64,000 bases of DNA from Macrobrachium rosenbergii (GCF_040412425.1 NC_089763.1:55583587-55647586); one strand, 5' to 3'; shown: positions 41,039-55,851, counted from the stretch's first letter. Notes: generated from the letters alone by a model not told the origin. Numbers and translations: made by a program.

Positions 41039-44000
41039 GAACAAACAATTATCAAATATTCCGAAAAGAAACTGTCAGTGTAAAGTAAAATAAAGTGCTT
41101 AGTGTTCTTGAATAACGTAACAAATTTAGAAAATAAAAGTAAATAAAAAGGCTAAATCAAAAGATTTTTTAAATATTAATTACATAAATTAATTATAAAT
41201 AACCCTTTTCATACAACTCAGTTGTATGTTTGTTTATTTGTAGCCTACTCAAGTGTATGCTACAGAGCTAAGACTTGATAGCTACAAAATGAATATGGCA
41301 GTTTCTGTTTCTTTTTTATTATTTAACTCATTTTCTATAGAAGTCTTTCCAGTGAGTAAAATTGAGCTGTATGTTTATCAGTGTCTGTCCACGTTTACTA
41401 GAGATACTTTTCTTGAAGATTATTCTGATTATTATGCATTGAACGCTGACAGTAACGGTAATGTTTCTCTCCTCGGAAAGGATGGCTCCAGAAAGTGTTA
41501 CGCATCCCGATTTTAACAAGAGCTTTTTTTATACGAACGGCATCCAACATTTTTTGGTGGTCATCCATCTAAGTATTGATCCGACTTAGCGTTACGCAGC
41601 GTCGTTGATCGGGAAACCACCAGTATACCGAAGGTTACTGCCGTTGGCATGCTTCTTTCAAAGCCCAATGGTATAGGCACACTATGGTTTAAAAACAACT
41701 TTGGAAATCAAAATGAAGAACTAAAAACTTCGGTCAACCATGATGAGAATTCCAAAGCTTGTCAAGAATTGGAAAAAAAGGCCACTAAATCAAAAAATGT
41801 GTGAAGTGATGACCTAATTGTTTTATAATGCCGCATGAGAAGAAAAAATAACTTTAACTCAAAGAGTTGATAGCTAAATACAGCCAGGAGTCTGTGAGGA
41901 AACCTTTGATTCAGTCCTGTCCTAATGTGAGAGCGGTGTTGCTAATCCAAGTAGAAAGCTTTAGTAACTGTGATAAATCCAAGGAGTTACACCAAAACAC
42001 TTCGTTTTAAGAGAAAGATTTAAAAAGAATTTAGCAACTTGAATATTATCATTTTAGATATTTCATTTCACCTGGAAAAACTGCTATAATTTCCTTATAG
42101 TGAAACAGGCCTGTGCAACAGCCATTCACTCACTCTGAGTAAAAGGTGAGGGACTAGATAAGCCTCTGCTTATACCTGGATCATAGTGCATACCACTTCA
42201 CCCATGTCTATGGTTTTACCTTCTCTCTATCCCGCTGGTGGAATAGCCTGTTTATGGTGGATATATCACCTTATACCCCTTGCAGAAGAGGATTAAATAT
42301 GCCAAGTCTTTGCTAGTGGGAGCAGTCTAAAACCATGTATAATGGGGCAGTGGCACTCACCAAGAATCGTGGCAGAGCAGGTGGTTTGCATGGTCCCTCT
42401 ACACCTATGCTCTCTGCAAGTGAGTGAAAACAATTTTGACCTGTTGTTTCACTGCTGGCTGTTCAAATCCCCAAGGAGGAGGTTACTGTTAGCAACTTTA
42501 GCTATGTTATCACAACATGGCAAGGTTGAAATAACCTGAATATCTGGAATGTTGATAGAAGTTAGATGTTTGAATAAAATATCAAACAAAATAAAAAATG
42601 GGCAATAAAGCAAAAGAGACGTTGATTCAAAGCATATCATAGAAAGGTGAAATTGATGAAGGAACATGTAGCATTAAACGGTGACACCATTCTTCCTTAC
42701 AGCTGTATAGAAGGGCTGTACAGGAGACCACACCTGAAGAAGGGGAGAATTGTAATTGAGGAAACAAAACTAGAGAAACACCAATAGAAGTGGCGAAGGG
42801 GTTGATTAAAATATTAATATGTGTACAGAGAAAAAATGCTCATAAACATGAGGGTCAAATGCGTATGCTTTCGAGGTTCAACTAAAAGACAGAAGTAGGT
42901 TACTTGTTTATCAGGTATCTTGTGATCTGTGGGCAATGTATACAGTTGCTAGCCTCCTTTGTTTGGGTTTATGTGCACTGCCTTGTGAAGACATGTTTAG
43001 TCAAAGGCTAAAGGACTCTACCAGATTGAAAAAGTAGTAGTTGTGGATGCATAAGTCAGTCATAAAAGTATTCCAAATTGCCCTGGCAGAGCTGCAGTGA
43101 GCCTCACTTTCAGCTGTTGGTTTGCCTTGTGCAGAAGGAAATAGTTTAACCTGAAGGGGACTGAATAGTCCATAGCAAACGCCATTCTTCACTGTTGTTG
43201 TATAGGCTTGGATGCCGAAAGCCTCAGTGCGATGATTTTTGGTGTAGAAGAGGGACAATATCCATCTATCCTGCCGAGGCGACCATGATGTTACCAGATC
43301 ATCAGCATTATTGCTTGATGAATCCATTCATATGAAAGAAGTAAAATTAGAATTAGCCTACTGTGTTTATGAAATTATTTCTAGACTCGCCATGTGATAA
43401 TCATTCTGGAATATTGCCATGTACAGTCCATAACAGTGCCCAAGAAAGTTTGAGTTAAGTAAAGCTTTGAATACTGCAGCAATAGCAAAAGTTAAAATAA
43501 CAGAATAACAATAAATGGGATAAAAGTGGTCCTCTTTGTTTGTTATGGGAAGAGCCAATGCATGTTAATGTTAAAGGTATTGCCAGTCATAAAAAATGAA
43601 ATAACCCTGCAGACATGACCATAGAATATAGGGAGTATTAGCTCAAGGTAACTGCTGAAGAGTAAGGGCACTTAAATTGCAGATAATGATATATATAGAT
43701 GCACGAGAATGGAATAGAGAAAGAGCCCGAGTTTGCAGTTTGTTGAGGATAACAAAGTGCTCGTGCTCGTTTGTTTTGTATGAGGAAACTTTTTTTTGCG
43801 AATTCAGAACAGACATGAGTAGTATTAGATGTTGAGTCTAGAAATGATGTGATAATCAAACCAGATTAATTGGAGCTTGTGCTGTCAAACCAGTGATTAG
43901 GAGGGATAGTTTTAACAAATAAGGGAAAATATTCATCACCCTTGACTTTGAGTCAACAATTATAAGGTATCTTGAGCTTAATAATCTGGGTAAAAAAAAT

Positions 44001-45165
44001 AAAATTTATTCATGAAAAATAACGTTTATTCATGAAAAATAAAAGAAAGATTTTTATATCATCCCACCAGGAACTCTCATACTGGTATAGGTAATGTAAT
44101 ATGGAAAATAATAAAAATATAAAAGAAATTTATTTGTAGACTTTAAAAATACACAATTTGCTCGTCAGAATAGGATAAAAACAGTTTAGTGCACTTAATG
44201 AAATGATGCACCTTTTTATTTTAACATATCGTGCACCTGTCGTAGGAGCTGAACTTCTCACAGTTAGACCAAGTATATAAAGAACAATGTCACGTTACAA
44301 ATTTACGTTTTTGCTATGATAAAAAAAAACTATTCAAACAGTGATTTAGGGAAAGAAGAGAAATGCTGAACTGGTTGTCTGTGACCAAATGAAGGAATGT
44401 CCGACTCTACAAACATTTTGTAAGGAAGATCGCCCTCTAAAAATTGAGATGCATTAGGATTCGTTGATGAATTTCAGTTATGTTCTTTATTAGGAAAATG
44501 TATGTGGAAGAAATTAAAAATAAAATTGCCAGGACTTATTAAAAATTAAAATTCTAAACGGGAATTGTCCAGTGAAGCATTGGAAGAGTAAATGAAGATA
44601 ATACCCAAGGACAATTAGCAGGTTTTACAACCATGAATTCATACGTAAGTTATATATTTTGCAATTAATTGCATTTTGCAAGTTCTTCGGGATTTTAAAA
44701 TTTGATTTGTTACTATTACAAAGCATAAATGACTACAGCAGAAGTTCTTGGATTCGTGGTAATAATATTAGAAAATCAATCAGTCTTGGGAAGCTAATGA
44801 ATAAATAGGACTGTAACATATGAGGTGTATGTTGGCTTCTATGGCAGTGGTGGTTAGTGATGCTTCCTTTACGGTGCTGTTATAGGAATACTGCAACAGT
44901 ACTAGTGATACTAGTGTAATTTGTTTCAGGATAAGCAAAGAAGCACTTGGTGGAAGATTGTGGTACCCATGTGGAAGGGAATGCCCCTTAAATGACTTAC
45001 GAACCTCTTCCTTCCGATCGTAGCAAACGCGCCAATGCTCGTGTAAGGTGCTGGAAATGATAACAGCATTGGGTTTGTGGTCTGTACCTATGTTGCAAAA
45101 AATTAAGACAAAAGAAGGAAGCTACTGAGCCTTTGGATTTTGAATATCAGTACTTGCAGTAAAAA

Positions 45166-45270
<105 letters not shown>

Positions 45271-45964
45271 AGAGGCAAAACGTTAGCGAAGGTTGTTTTT
45301 TATAGCCTTAAGTATAGTAAAAATTATGAGGATTTTGAAGGTCCTTTTGTGCCACACGGCGTTGGAGGCGATGAAGATGATGATGATGAATAGGGTACTA
45401 CAGTATGACCATGCGTTCCATTTTAGTTTTAAGCGTATATTTCTAGGCATAATTCCTTTCGTCTGTAAATGTGAATTTTCCTGAAAAATGAAAGCAGCGT
45501 GCAGTAAAATAATACCATTATTCCCTTTTATAAGCATGTTTTAAAACTTTTACATATTTTATCATCGGGCCTTAAAAGATGAAACAAGCGAGCCATGTCA
45601 TGGAAAATGTGCACAAAAATATTTGTTTTGATTGGTGATTTGTTTCCATTTCGTGATTTATTTTATTGCCGAAAGTTTAAATTCAGTTTTACTATTGAGT
45701 TTAATTTTTTCAGGAAATGTTTTTTTATCCAATTATATTTGTTTATTGATTCAGTATTTTAACTTGTCAGACCAGGATTTCATTTTGCATTTGCTTCTGT
45801 ATCGTTTCAGTTGTTGATGATGACGTGCTCATGTTTTGGACAGTTAGGAAATGAATTGTCATGAAATTTCTGGTATCACTTATTTTCCTTTTTCTGTACC
45901 TGAATACTTCTTTTTCTCTGCGAACGTTCAAGTTTATGTGATATTTTCATCTTCCCTGCACAAG

Positions 45965-46124
<160 letters not shown>

Positions 46125-46125
46125 A

Positions 46126-46980
46126 CTCCTTTTTAGCATACGCTAATTCTCAGCATAACAATATTAAATTCACAGTAGAAAGAGAGGAGAATGGTCAACT
46201 ACTTTTTTTAGATGTGCTTGTAACAAGAGAGAATGGTTCTTTTAACACCTCTGTTTTTAGAAAGAAAACTTTTACGGGTTTAGGATCTAATTATTACAGC
46301 TCATGTTTTTATAATTTTAAGCTTAATTCGGTGTCAACTTTACTCCATAGGGCATTTTTTATTACATCAAATTGGCATTCCTGCAATCAGGAAATAAGTT
46401 ACCTTTTGGAATATTTTAAGAATAATTGCTTCCCTCAAAAACTTTTTTTAAGATGCTTCGTAGTTTCCTTAATAATCAGTTTTACAGTTATCACGGTACC
46501 AAAGTTGGTCATTTATGCTAAGCTTCCATTTTTACATGATGACTTCTTCAGAAAAAGGTTTATCCAGATCATACAAAATCCTTATAGTGCAGTCAGTATT
46601 AAACTAATGCCGAAAAATCCCTTAACCATTGGGTCTTTCTTTAAGTGTAAAGATTGGTTTTAAGTTCCTTCTTGACCTCTAATGTAGTATATAAATATAC
46701 TTACCCAAAGTGTAACTCTGGGACTTATGTGGGATCTATGAAGAGGTTACTGAGGGTCACAATCGATTCACATCGCGGAATAAGGTTTCGTACAGGAAGT
46801 ATGCCCTCCAACCCTGAGCATTCGAATATCAGGAATCAGTCAAAAGTTTGCAAAACCCATATCGAGAGAGACGATTTTTGCATTATAGGGCAAACGCAAA
46901 ATCGTTGCTCATTAAGCAGCTAGTTCCCAGTTGAATACCCAAACCTCTTCGATCCAACTGTATCTTAGTTGACGTGTCTC
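46126..46980 (+). pseudogene. Penelope-like element: RT C-terminus and GIY-YIG endonuclease
   Basis: The plus strand (frame open from the TA tract to 46663) encodes the last RT blocks and thumb of a [23 protein letters not shown], then [16 protein letters not shown] (PLEs have a T.T..Y..Y.S motif), HRAFFITSN and [10 protein letters not shown]. After a frameshift near 46660 the linker and endonuclease follow in another frame: YKYTYPKCNSGTYVGS with the Cys and the Y-x9-YVG core, then LLRVTIDSHRGIRFRTGS with the conserved Arg and His. The last portion (FCIIGQTQN) corresponds to the terminal helix. The N-terminal RT fingers and palm are missing, so the copy is 5'-truncated, which is usual for target-primed retroelements. 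It is a pseudogene because of the frameshift and the stop at 46921. Confidence 0.8.
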
Positions 46981-47229
46981 CTCTTCTCTCTCGTGTCATT
47001 CAGTCTTCCTCTCTCTGAACTGAAGGTTGGTCGGCGGTCTTAGCTTTTAAATATACCTTTGTCATTCAAAATTTTAGTCTTTTTACTGCTTTTTGTCTTT
47101 TTTAATATTGTCTTATAATTTTATGATGTTTTTTGACAGATTCCCAGATGTAATAAATGTAATACTGCGAGACGTCGGAATAAAGATAAGACAAATGTAG
47201 AAAATGGCCTGTTTCCTTAGTCACCTGTG

Positions 47230-47230
<1 letters not shown>
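46981..47230 (+). other. 3' UTR of the Penelope-like element
   Basis: AT-rich sequence ending in GCGAGACGTCGGAATAAAG and ACAAATG-type words, then directly (TA)n. The GACGTC-GAATAAA arrangement resembles the 3' region following the PLE fragment at the window start. Confidence 0.5.

Positions 47231-47322
<92 letters not shown>
47231..47322. repeat. (TA)n tract immediately downstream of the Penelope-like element
   Basis: 92 bp of pure TA. Confidence 0.97.
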
Positions 47323-47326
<4 letters not shown>

Positions 47327-48440
47327 AGGGTTCATGAGCAGTATGTCATGCCGTTTACATATGCTGTACTGCATAGTTGCAACTAGCAATCTTCAGTCTG
47401 CTTTTGCTTAAATAGAATTTCTCCACATTTCAAATGAGGGTTGACTACCTCATTATGATCTTACTGCTCGATCGACTATATTAATTTTGATTCGTAGTAT
47501 TTCCATTGGTTTCCCTTTTATTATTTTTGTTAGTGACGCCTCCTAATAAGTGGGCCTGTATCCCCACATATGCCGAAGTTTTCAGGTGTTTGTGGGAAGG
47601 GTGGCGCAGAAAGTTTTAACTGCCATACTTTTGCTGCCATAACCTAAATTTGGCTAAACGGGTCTTGCTTTCGTTCTTTCTAATTTTCTTTGTTCGCAAA
47701 GACCTCCCTCTGTCTCTCTCTTGTCTTTTTGTGTCTTCTGTGCTAATACTGACGCCATTACCATGTTTGTTTTTATTTTGCTCAGATTATCTATTGTTGC
47801 GGGCATTACCTAGGCAGATCATACGAAAAGTTTGATTTTTGTCCAATAGCATCTCATTGTAGATTTTTTTTTTTTTGTGTATCACGTATGGTTAAAGGAA
47901 GTTATTGTGCGTTATTGGAAAGTAACGCTAAAGGTACTGTTGACTGCAGTTGGAACTCTTGTTTCTATAATTTGGGCTGGTACTACAACAATTTTTTAAC
48001 AGTAAAGTAATATTATTTTGAATAATTGTTGTTATTCAGGAGTCACAGTGTAAACAAAATAAGTTAGTAATTTAGTAGTAGTAACCTAATAGATAGATTG
48101 AGAGATAGTCTACCATTCCAGCAAATAAGAATTTGCTTTTCTTTCCTTGTTGGTCTGCTGCTGCTGAAGTTTCATATTTCCTTTCCCCGATATCTTTTGC
48201 CGAACTGTTTCAGTGGTCCTGTTTTGGACGATAATCTATGGAAATTATGCCACCATGTTGCGTCCGTGCTACACCGTCTGCAAAATTTCGAATCGCTGCC
48301 TTTTTCATAAAAGGACCGCTGCATTTTCTCGGGCTCTGACAAGAATGTTCCTTTGGTCTTTTCTCGGAAAAGTTCATTTCCAGCTATGAGCGGAAAAGTT
48401 TCGTTTTGTTTATCCTCTAAATATCGACGTTTCTGCAGGG

Positions 48441-48513
<73 letters not shown>

Positions 48514-48551
48514 GTAGTCATCACACACACACATATATATATGCATATATG

Positions 48552-48648
<97 letters not shown>

Positions 48649-49080
48649 GTATCAGTTTTTTACTTGATTTACTTTATTCTAAAACAAAATTAGCGTAATT
48701 TTTTCAAGAAGAATTCGTGTCAACCTTGAGTCATTATGGCATTTCATTCATGTAATTATTTCACCAGTCATTAATATTTGCTAGTGTGTAGATTCGTCCA
48801 CATCAAGCACAGATACTCGGAACATCAATTTGGCATAAACTTGCAAACCTGCAGAGACTTCGTGTGAGGACTGATTGTATGATTAACATGCACGCTGGTG
48901 TCACAACAACTGGGCCATTAGGGAGTAGTGTTATCTTGCTAGTGAAACTGGTTTGGCCATTATGTGTAATCATGTTACCCTGTGTTCGTATGTTGCAACA
49001 CGCAAGAATCGCCCGCAACTATCACAAACCTGCAGATATTTAAAGTGATATGAATAACATAACTGGTTGTTCACCCTTAT
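47323..49080. other. Unassigned stretch with (TC)n and (TA)n arrays
   Basis: No gene supported. The compound array at 48441-48646 is the main feature. Confidence 0.55.
48441..48646. repeat. (TC)n and (TA)n arrays
   Basis: TC at 48441-48510, a short ACACAC spacer, then TA at 48533-48646. Confidence 0.96.
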
Positions 49081-49094
49081 CTATAATAATAAAA

Positions 49095-49318
49095 TCCGAG
49101 TGGATCTTGTTTGCCTTCCCTGGGTGGTGACAGTAAGGGAAACATGACACAGCCACCCCCCCCCCCTGCAAACCAGTTTGTCCGTCCCGGTTGGGCTGGG
49201 ATAGGTAGAGGAACGGAAGGTTATGGGAGACATCCTCCCTCCTCCTGCAAACCTATTTCTCTGCCCCGGCTGAGGGCGGGGTAGGTAGGTAGGGGATCGG
49301 GAGGGTAGGGGAGACAGC
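49095..49318. repeat. GC-rich imperfect tandem repeat, ~85-bp unit
   Basis: Two or three degenerate units share CCCTGCAAACC, CCCCGG(C/T)TG, GGGATAGGTAG-type and GGGAGACA words. The last unit contains runs of at least 3 G at 49273-49312 that could form a G-quadruplex. It stands out against the AT-rich background. Confidence 0.6.
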
Positions 49319-49320
49319 AG

Positions 49321-50668
49321 TCTGGGTTCCAGAACGCGTAGAGAGTGCCAACAAGCTCGTAATTCAATATTTCTTCAGCTGGTAAATGGTAAAGAATATG
49401 AGGGAAATGAATAAATGCTTTTCTCGAGCTGGGATTGTTTAGCCATGGAAAGACTAGTGTTCTGCAATCCTGCTAATTGTGACGGATGTATGGTAGTTGT
49501 TCTTGCCCCGATATTATGTTGCTTAATTTTCTGTTTTTTTTCCTTTTTTCTTACTTTTTGGTTAAAATCAAATACTATTATCGATGAGTATAGTTTTTGT
49601 TGACATTACACATACTGATTGTAGGATATCTTGTCACATCTATCATTAATTGTAGGATACCTTGTCACATCTATGAAGTCCCTGAACTTCACATTGCCTC
49701 TGAAGCGTTTGTCTTCACATCAGCGCTACAGGCAGTACTGCCAAGTTTATTAAATGTATTTCATCAGAGGAAAAATCGGAAAGGGTTAAGTGATTGTAGA
49801 AATGTGACTGAATCACCCGAGAATTTTGTTCTAAATTATGCTTGTGTGCAGCAGATTTATATACAAGAGAGAATTATATAATAAAGTGATTGTGGTCGCT
49901 ATGAGGATGGTAGGTTAAAATTTCCGTGCCACTTGTGTTAGTGTGTCGAGTTAAAAAGATCATATTCCAGAAACTTAATATCGACAGTTAGTTTTTAAAT
50001 CTAGTCTGATTTTCGGACATGTCTTTCTTTTGTCTTTTTTTCCATGTTTTGTTGTTCATTAAAACAACAAAATTAGCTTTTTCTCATAGTCCACTTGTTA
50101 AAGTGACTGGACTATCATTACCTTTTGGAAGTAGTAGGTAAGATTTATTTTAGGTTTGTACAAGAGTAACTTTTGTATCATAGGAGTATGTGACATTAAA
50201 TGAACATGGTATTTATAATTCCCCTTATCAAAATAGCTCTATTTGTGGTTACCAGGGTTAAAAGAATCACCCCTTCTTTCGAATGTTGCTGCCATTTCTA
50301 GCTGACTCCTTGATAATATCCCAAGTCCGGGAATAAAGCAAACAGACTGAATTTAATATAACTGTGTTTGTGTTCGCAAAGAGTGGGAAGACGTGTAGTG
50401 TTGTGCAATCAGTTTGATTTTGTTGACAGGGCGACCTTTTCAATGGGGGAGGTCAGGGCCTTTTCCCTCCTTCACTTTCCGGCACAATGCTTCATCCTAC
50501 CTTTCTTATAAACTCCTTCGTAACCTGTTGCTTGGCGGCGAGATCAAATTATTTTGCCTTCCAAGTTTTTTCTTTTTTCTCTGGTTACAGAATTTCAGGT
50601 TCGTTGTCGGAAAATGATTGGTTTCAATGCCCTGCTTGATTAAGGGACGCCATTTTGTTCTGTATTTC

Positions 50669-50670
<2 letters not shown>
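49321..50670. other. Unassigned stretch with a small 31-bp tandem duplication
   Basis: At 49619-49675 the sequence GTAGGATATCTTGTCACATC is repeated with one change at 31-bp spacing. No gene is supported. The frames at 49415-49603 and 49597-49881 match nothing known to me. Confidence 0.55.
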
Positions 50671-50710
<40 letters not shown>

Positions 50711-50846
50711 GGCTCACAAGGACTTTGTAAATTTCTATTGCATACTTTTAGATGACATGCATTCTCGTCTTATATAAATATATATACACACACACACATA
50801 TATATATGTGTGTGTGTGTGTATGTATGTATATATGCGTGTGTGTT
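50671..50846. repeat. (TC)n, then mixed (TA)/(CA)/(TG) repeats
   Basis: TC at 50671-50708. ATATACACACAC...ATATATGTGTGTG at about 50774-50846 forms an inverted CA/TG pair. Confidence 0.93.
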
Positions 50847-51137
50847 TTAATCTTGTGAAGTAATGGGAAATGTCTCATTCTTCCCTTAGAGAACCTGGCT
50901 TATAACTGGGCTGATATGAAACTCTGTCGGTACGTTCCTTTAAACTCATTGCACCTCATTTTACCGAATGGGTCAGATAGGTACCTGATTGTTATTTGAC
51001 TGCTGTGAGTTGCACCCTAAGAAGAAGAAAGACTTGGGACAAGTAACCCCATCCCAAACTGCTGGCTGAGATTCAAAAGCACACCGTATTGGAACACTTT
51101 GCTTCTATTTGTAAGGGTCTTGGTTCGATCCCAGCCT

Positions 51138-51261
51138 GCTGTCCCCAAGTTGACCCAGCTATGTGTATGTACCAGCGGTAACTGAACTAAAGGATAGAGT
51201 ATGAGACTATTAACCGCAACCTGAATTATATGCTGAAAAGTGAAAAAGTGTACACCTCTGG
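51138..51261 (+). mobile_element. SINE-like repeat, left arm of an inverted pair
   Basis: GGTTCGATCCC just upstream (51122-51132) fits the Pol III B box. The body (CTGTCCCCAAGTTGACCCAG, TACCAGCGGTAACTG, CCGCAACCTGAATTATATG, ACACCTCTGG) is matched in reverse complement at 51456-51578 at close to 90%. A (TA)n tract follows. Confidence 0.65.
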
Positions 51262-51271
51262 CACAAATATA

Positions 51272-51381
<110 letters not shown>

Positions 51382-51455
51382 TATATGGGTATGTATACAT
51401 ATGATACATAATACTATCTTATTATTCGCCTTTTTGTCCTCTTGATGGGGTGTTG

Positions 51456-51578
51456 CCAGAGGTGTACATTTTTCCACTTTTCAGCATATAATTCAGGTTG
51501 CGGTTTGTAGTCTCTTACTTCATTCTTTACCGCAGTTACCGCTGGTACATATACATAGCTGGATCAACTTGGGGACAG
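51456..51578 (-). mobile_element. SINE-like repeat, right arm of an inverted pair
   Basis: Minus-strand copy of the 51138-51261 body, from CCAGAGGTGTACA to GGGGACAGCA on the plus strand. The B box is not retained on this copy. Confidence 0.65.
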
Positions 51579-52489
51579 CATGGTTCCATTTAAGCTGAAA
51601 AAATGGGATTTTAGAGGAGTGGTGGCTGTAAAGTAGATATACGGCATTCATTTCTCTAAATTCCATGTTGTAACTTATGCGGTAAAGATAAAGTAACTCA
51701 TAAATTTTATAGTAATTTTTATTGTAACCTTTCTGGACCACCTTTAAATAAATAATTATGACAAATTCTGTGTGATTCGCAATGTGTTAAAAAAGAAACT
51801 GCTGATGTTGGTGTCTCAGTATAGTTTGGGAAAGATTACAAAATTTCGAGGTTTACGATTTGATTAGGTTACTCGGGCGTATTTTTTTTCTTCAAAAAAG
51901 TGCAATGGAGAATAGTGGAAGAAAAGGGCAAGAGATATTTCCTCTAATGTTAGTTAATAAAATGAGATATGACACTAGATGGCATCTTGAGCACGAATGT
52001 GGACAATGGACGATGATTTATGGAGACTTGGCAGTAGGCTTTTCCACAGATAGCAAACTACCCACTCGTATTAGGCCTACAGATACCACACAACAATACA
52101 CTGACATATTTTATCCTTCGTAAGTGTTTGATGGCGTGTGTAAATCTTTTCAGTCGGAAAAGTCTGTCTATTTATGCATATCATGTATGGCTTTATGCAT
52201 ATACACAATATTACAAATTTTATTCCACTGTTCGTTGAGCTTTCAAATTTTTTATTGTTTATATTTGGGCGATGCTTTTGGTAACACTTAATCTTCTTAA
52301 TTTCGAATTATGCCATCGATAGGAATCATAAAGACTAATTGTAGGGCTTTATCAGTTAAGCTTCATATATCATTAAGGCTAAACTCGATACTTTATCCAT
52401 GCTTCAGTGCAAGATTCTTGTGGGTGTCTTCTACAAATTCCATTAGATAATATTCAATCTATGCATGCATAGTCATATATATCAATATC

Positions 52490-52592
<103 letters not shown>

Positions 52593-54162
52593 ATGTATGT
52601 GTGGTTTTGTGTGGTTTTGCGTTTGTTTGTATGCATGTATGTATGCAGAGATGCAGTTGTAGCCCTTTACTATTAGTTTTAAGAGCTTTTTCTATAAAGT
52701 CCTGTTCTTTACTTGTAATGTTTTCTCTTTAGCTGTTATATGTAAATATGATAATTTTGATTCATGCATACAAAAATAAATTTTCTCTAGGAAGTCGCAA
52801 TTTCATCCAGACAATTTTATTGACAGAGTTCAAGGATATTTCCGGGGAGGTAGAAAACTATTATTTAAGTATTCTGAACGAATATTTTACTTAATGGTCA
52901 TTTCCTTTCTAACCTTTTATTCAAAGTAAATGATAATTTAAGTCATATCTTTTATTTTCTTTCACATTTTCGCCCGCCTATGTTTGCTCTGCTCAGCTTT
53001 AAGGATTATAAAGAAAAATTCCGTCATAATTCGGTGTCTGCAAAGAAAGAGACATCTCGGAATTATATGGTGTCTAGCTTAATAAGGAGAGATTGTTGGC
53101 GGGTAATGCCTGAATGGAGTAGACGGCCGCTAATGTAACCAGAGTTATAGTGTAGATCCTCTGTCTCCACAGAAAATGTTTTCTCTTCCCTTTTGCCCGT
53201 CGTAGAAGGACAATTTTTACTCTCTGGAGCCCCTTATGTATCTCTTTGGGCCTTCTTCCTCTTTCTCCTCTTTGGGAATTGAATATTTCAAGTCCTTTTG
53301 CTTGTTGCAGAGGACATGCCTTATTTTTTGAAGTAGCTTTCAATTATATAACAAAACCAAAACACAGGTATAGAGAAAAATATTTGCAGAAACTGTTCAA
53401 CTTGTAACATTTTTTAAGTTTAACATTTAACAACGAAATGCTTTGGTATGTAGCTATATTTGATTAAAGAAAGGCCTTTATAAAGAAGTTTTAGACTTGC
53501 CGAAGTAATGTTAACGTTCATTATATTATCAGTATTATTCCAACTTCTAACTTTTAGATTTTGATTTTGCTGGACAAGTGGAGATTCTAATCGATTTTAT
53601 CACTAGACCCCAATACGAGTTCAGAGAAAAACTAGTTTTCATACAAGCTTAGTAAAATTTCCTTGTCGCATAAATATATATTATACAGTATATGTGTATA
53701 TGTGTGTGTGTGTATAATCTAAATTGTTGATATTCTTCAATTGTGACAACCGTTTCCCCTCAAAAACCAGCCGTGTTACAGTTATAGAATATTGGCGACA
53801 TATAGAGCTCTCTTAAAACTGCCAAATTATTTTACAGTGATTGAACCAGATCTGAAAGGCATGGTAATCATGTAACATGTTTTCTCCTAGAAGTAAACTT
53901 CTGTAAAGCCTTATAATTATTTTTGCCTTAGTATACGTGTTATATTAAAATATTTCTTGAAGTTTTGCAGTTTTTACTTAGAATCACAGGTGGTTTGCTT
54001 AGGTGAGACGCTAAGTTTCACGGAAGGAAGGCTATGCCGGGGACTTGAATTTTATTTTTATTTTATTTTCTCTTTTTTGGCAATACATTCGATTTTGACA
54101 TAACATGTAAAATCAGTAAGGTGATTATTTTCGGAAGCTGTAATAAACATTTACCAGATATC

Positions 54163-54166
<4 letters not shown>

Positions 54167-54245
<79 letters not shown>
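54167..54245. repeat. (ATT)n microsatellite
   Basis: About 26 units. Confidence 0.97.
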
Positions 54246-55849
54246 TGTTTTTACTGCTAATAGTCAGGATCATCAAAAGTTAACAGAATACCTGTTTAAT
54301 CTCGTAACAATTACTTTTTTATTACTGAACTGCATTTTTTGACAGCGTCGATAGCAAAAGTTTCTATTGTGTTTGTTATTTGTAATATTTTATCTAACGT
54401 TAAAGTGTGAATTTACGTTCTCGATTTCAAATTTTCTTTATTACTGATCACTGAATTCAGTATCCAATAGTTTTTTTTTATTTTTTGTTTTGTGTATTTT
54501 TCATGTTTATGGGGTATTCATCTGTCAGTTTTAGTCACCATTTAGCAAATGGAGCCGATATTGTTCCAATTTGCTTTTGCGTTTATGTTCCTTTTTACAT
54601 GGGGAGGTTACAGGTTTTTGTTTTTAGTTGTTATAAATGACAGTCCATTTTTTTTATGTCGGACTTTATCGACATATCATGCAGAAAAACTTATATATGT
54701 GAAATATCAAGTGCTAGTCTTCTAGATCGTGTTTATAACTGTTAATTCATGAAAATCATACGGCGTTCAGTGTTTCGCTTTCACGACCTAAAGACTTGTT
54801 GTCCGCTTTGTTGAATTTTTAGCAAATGTTTTGAATTTAATTTTTTTCAGATACTCACCCTTAATATATCTTGTTTTATAACGCTTTATTTTTTCATCAG
54901 AGTTACCTGTCATTTATGGTTATGTGTAAATGATATCGTAAAGGAAATTTCTTACCTGTAAAAGTCTTTGGAGTATTCTACAAACTTTAAAGAAAACTCC
55001 GCAGTAGCCATGTCAGATGGACAGGGTGAACCATGCTCTCGTCGTGCAAAGAAGAAAAATGTCCGCCCTGAAGCTCATTTGAAAAGACGTCTCCTTTTGT
55101 AATGTTTCTCTGGAAGTAATTCGCCGGTATAATGCCCGTTTACAGAGTAGTCTCTGAAGAGCATGCGGAGAGAGAGGTCTGGATGAAGAAGTGCATTTGA
55201 AGAGCTGAGGAGGCCTTTGTGAAGCGGACTTCCGTGAAGGCCATCTTTGGTCCTGTCTGTGATGTGAGATGCGTGTGAAGAGGCGGATTCCCTTTGGGGA
55301 CCTTTGAAGAGCAAGTAGATCTCTTCTGATTCGCTGCGCTCTGAGGGGAAGATGATCTCTTATGACGTGAAGGTCATCGCCAGAGTTCTCTATTGTTAGA
55401 TTCATCAGAAGGGAAGCCATTCCCATCAGGGCCCGCCTCCGCCGGAGGAGAAATCCACATCATTAGTGTCATCTGAAGGGAAAGTCCTCATCATTAACTC
55501 CATCAAAGACCTCGCTTTGAGTAATGATGGCAGCCAATCAATAAGCGGCTGGGCATCAAGCCAATTACCGTAAATTGTTTTCGCTTGTCAGGACTAAGAA
55601 AGAGAAAGGATAATTACGGATTAAAGGACAGTTAATTCCTGTGTTGTTATTGATCAAGGAATTATAGGTCTTGTCGTTAATCGGAATCTTCATCAAAATT
55701 ATTGTCTTCCAAAGATGCTTTGAGCAAAATGACAGTTTAGTAACCTGTTGTGTATTATTTTTGAGTTTTTTTCCATTTTGCTGCAGTATTTATTTCATTG
55801 AACAAATATTCATGTATGAGAGAGATGAAAAGAAAATCCCTTTAGGAAG

Positions 55850-55851
<2 letters not shown>

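Larger units (their letters stand above)
38457..45165. other. Unassigned stretch
   Basis: No gene supported. The frame at 39799-39996 follows an acceptor-like TATTTTATAG|G but matches nothing that I know, and neither does 41253-41516. Arrays are (TC)n at 40669-40739 and (ATT)n at 40961-41038. The rest is AT-rich sequence without visible internal repeats. Confidence 0.55.
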
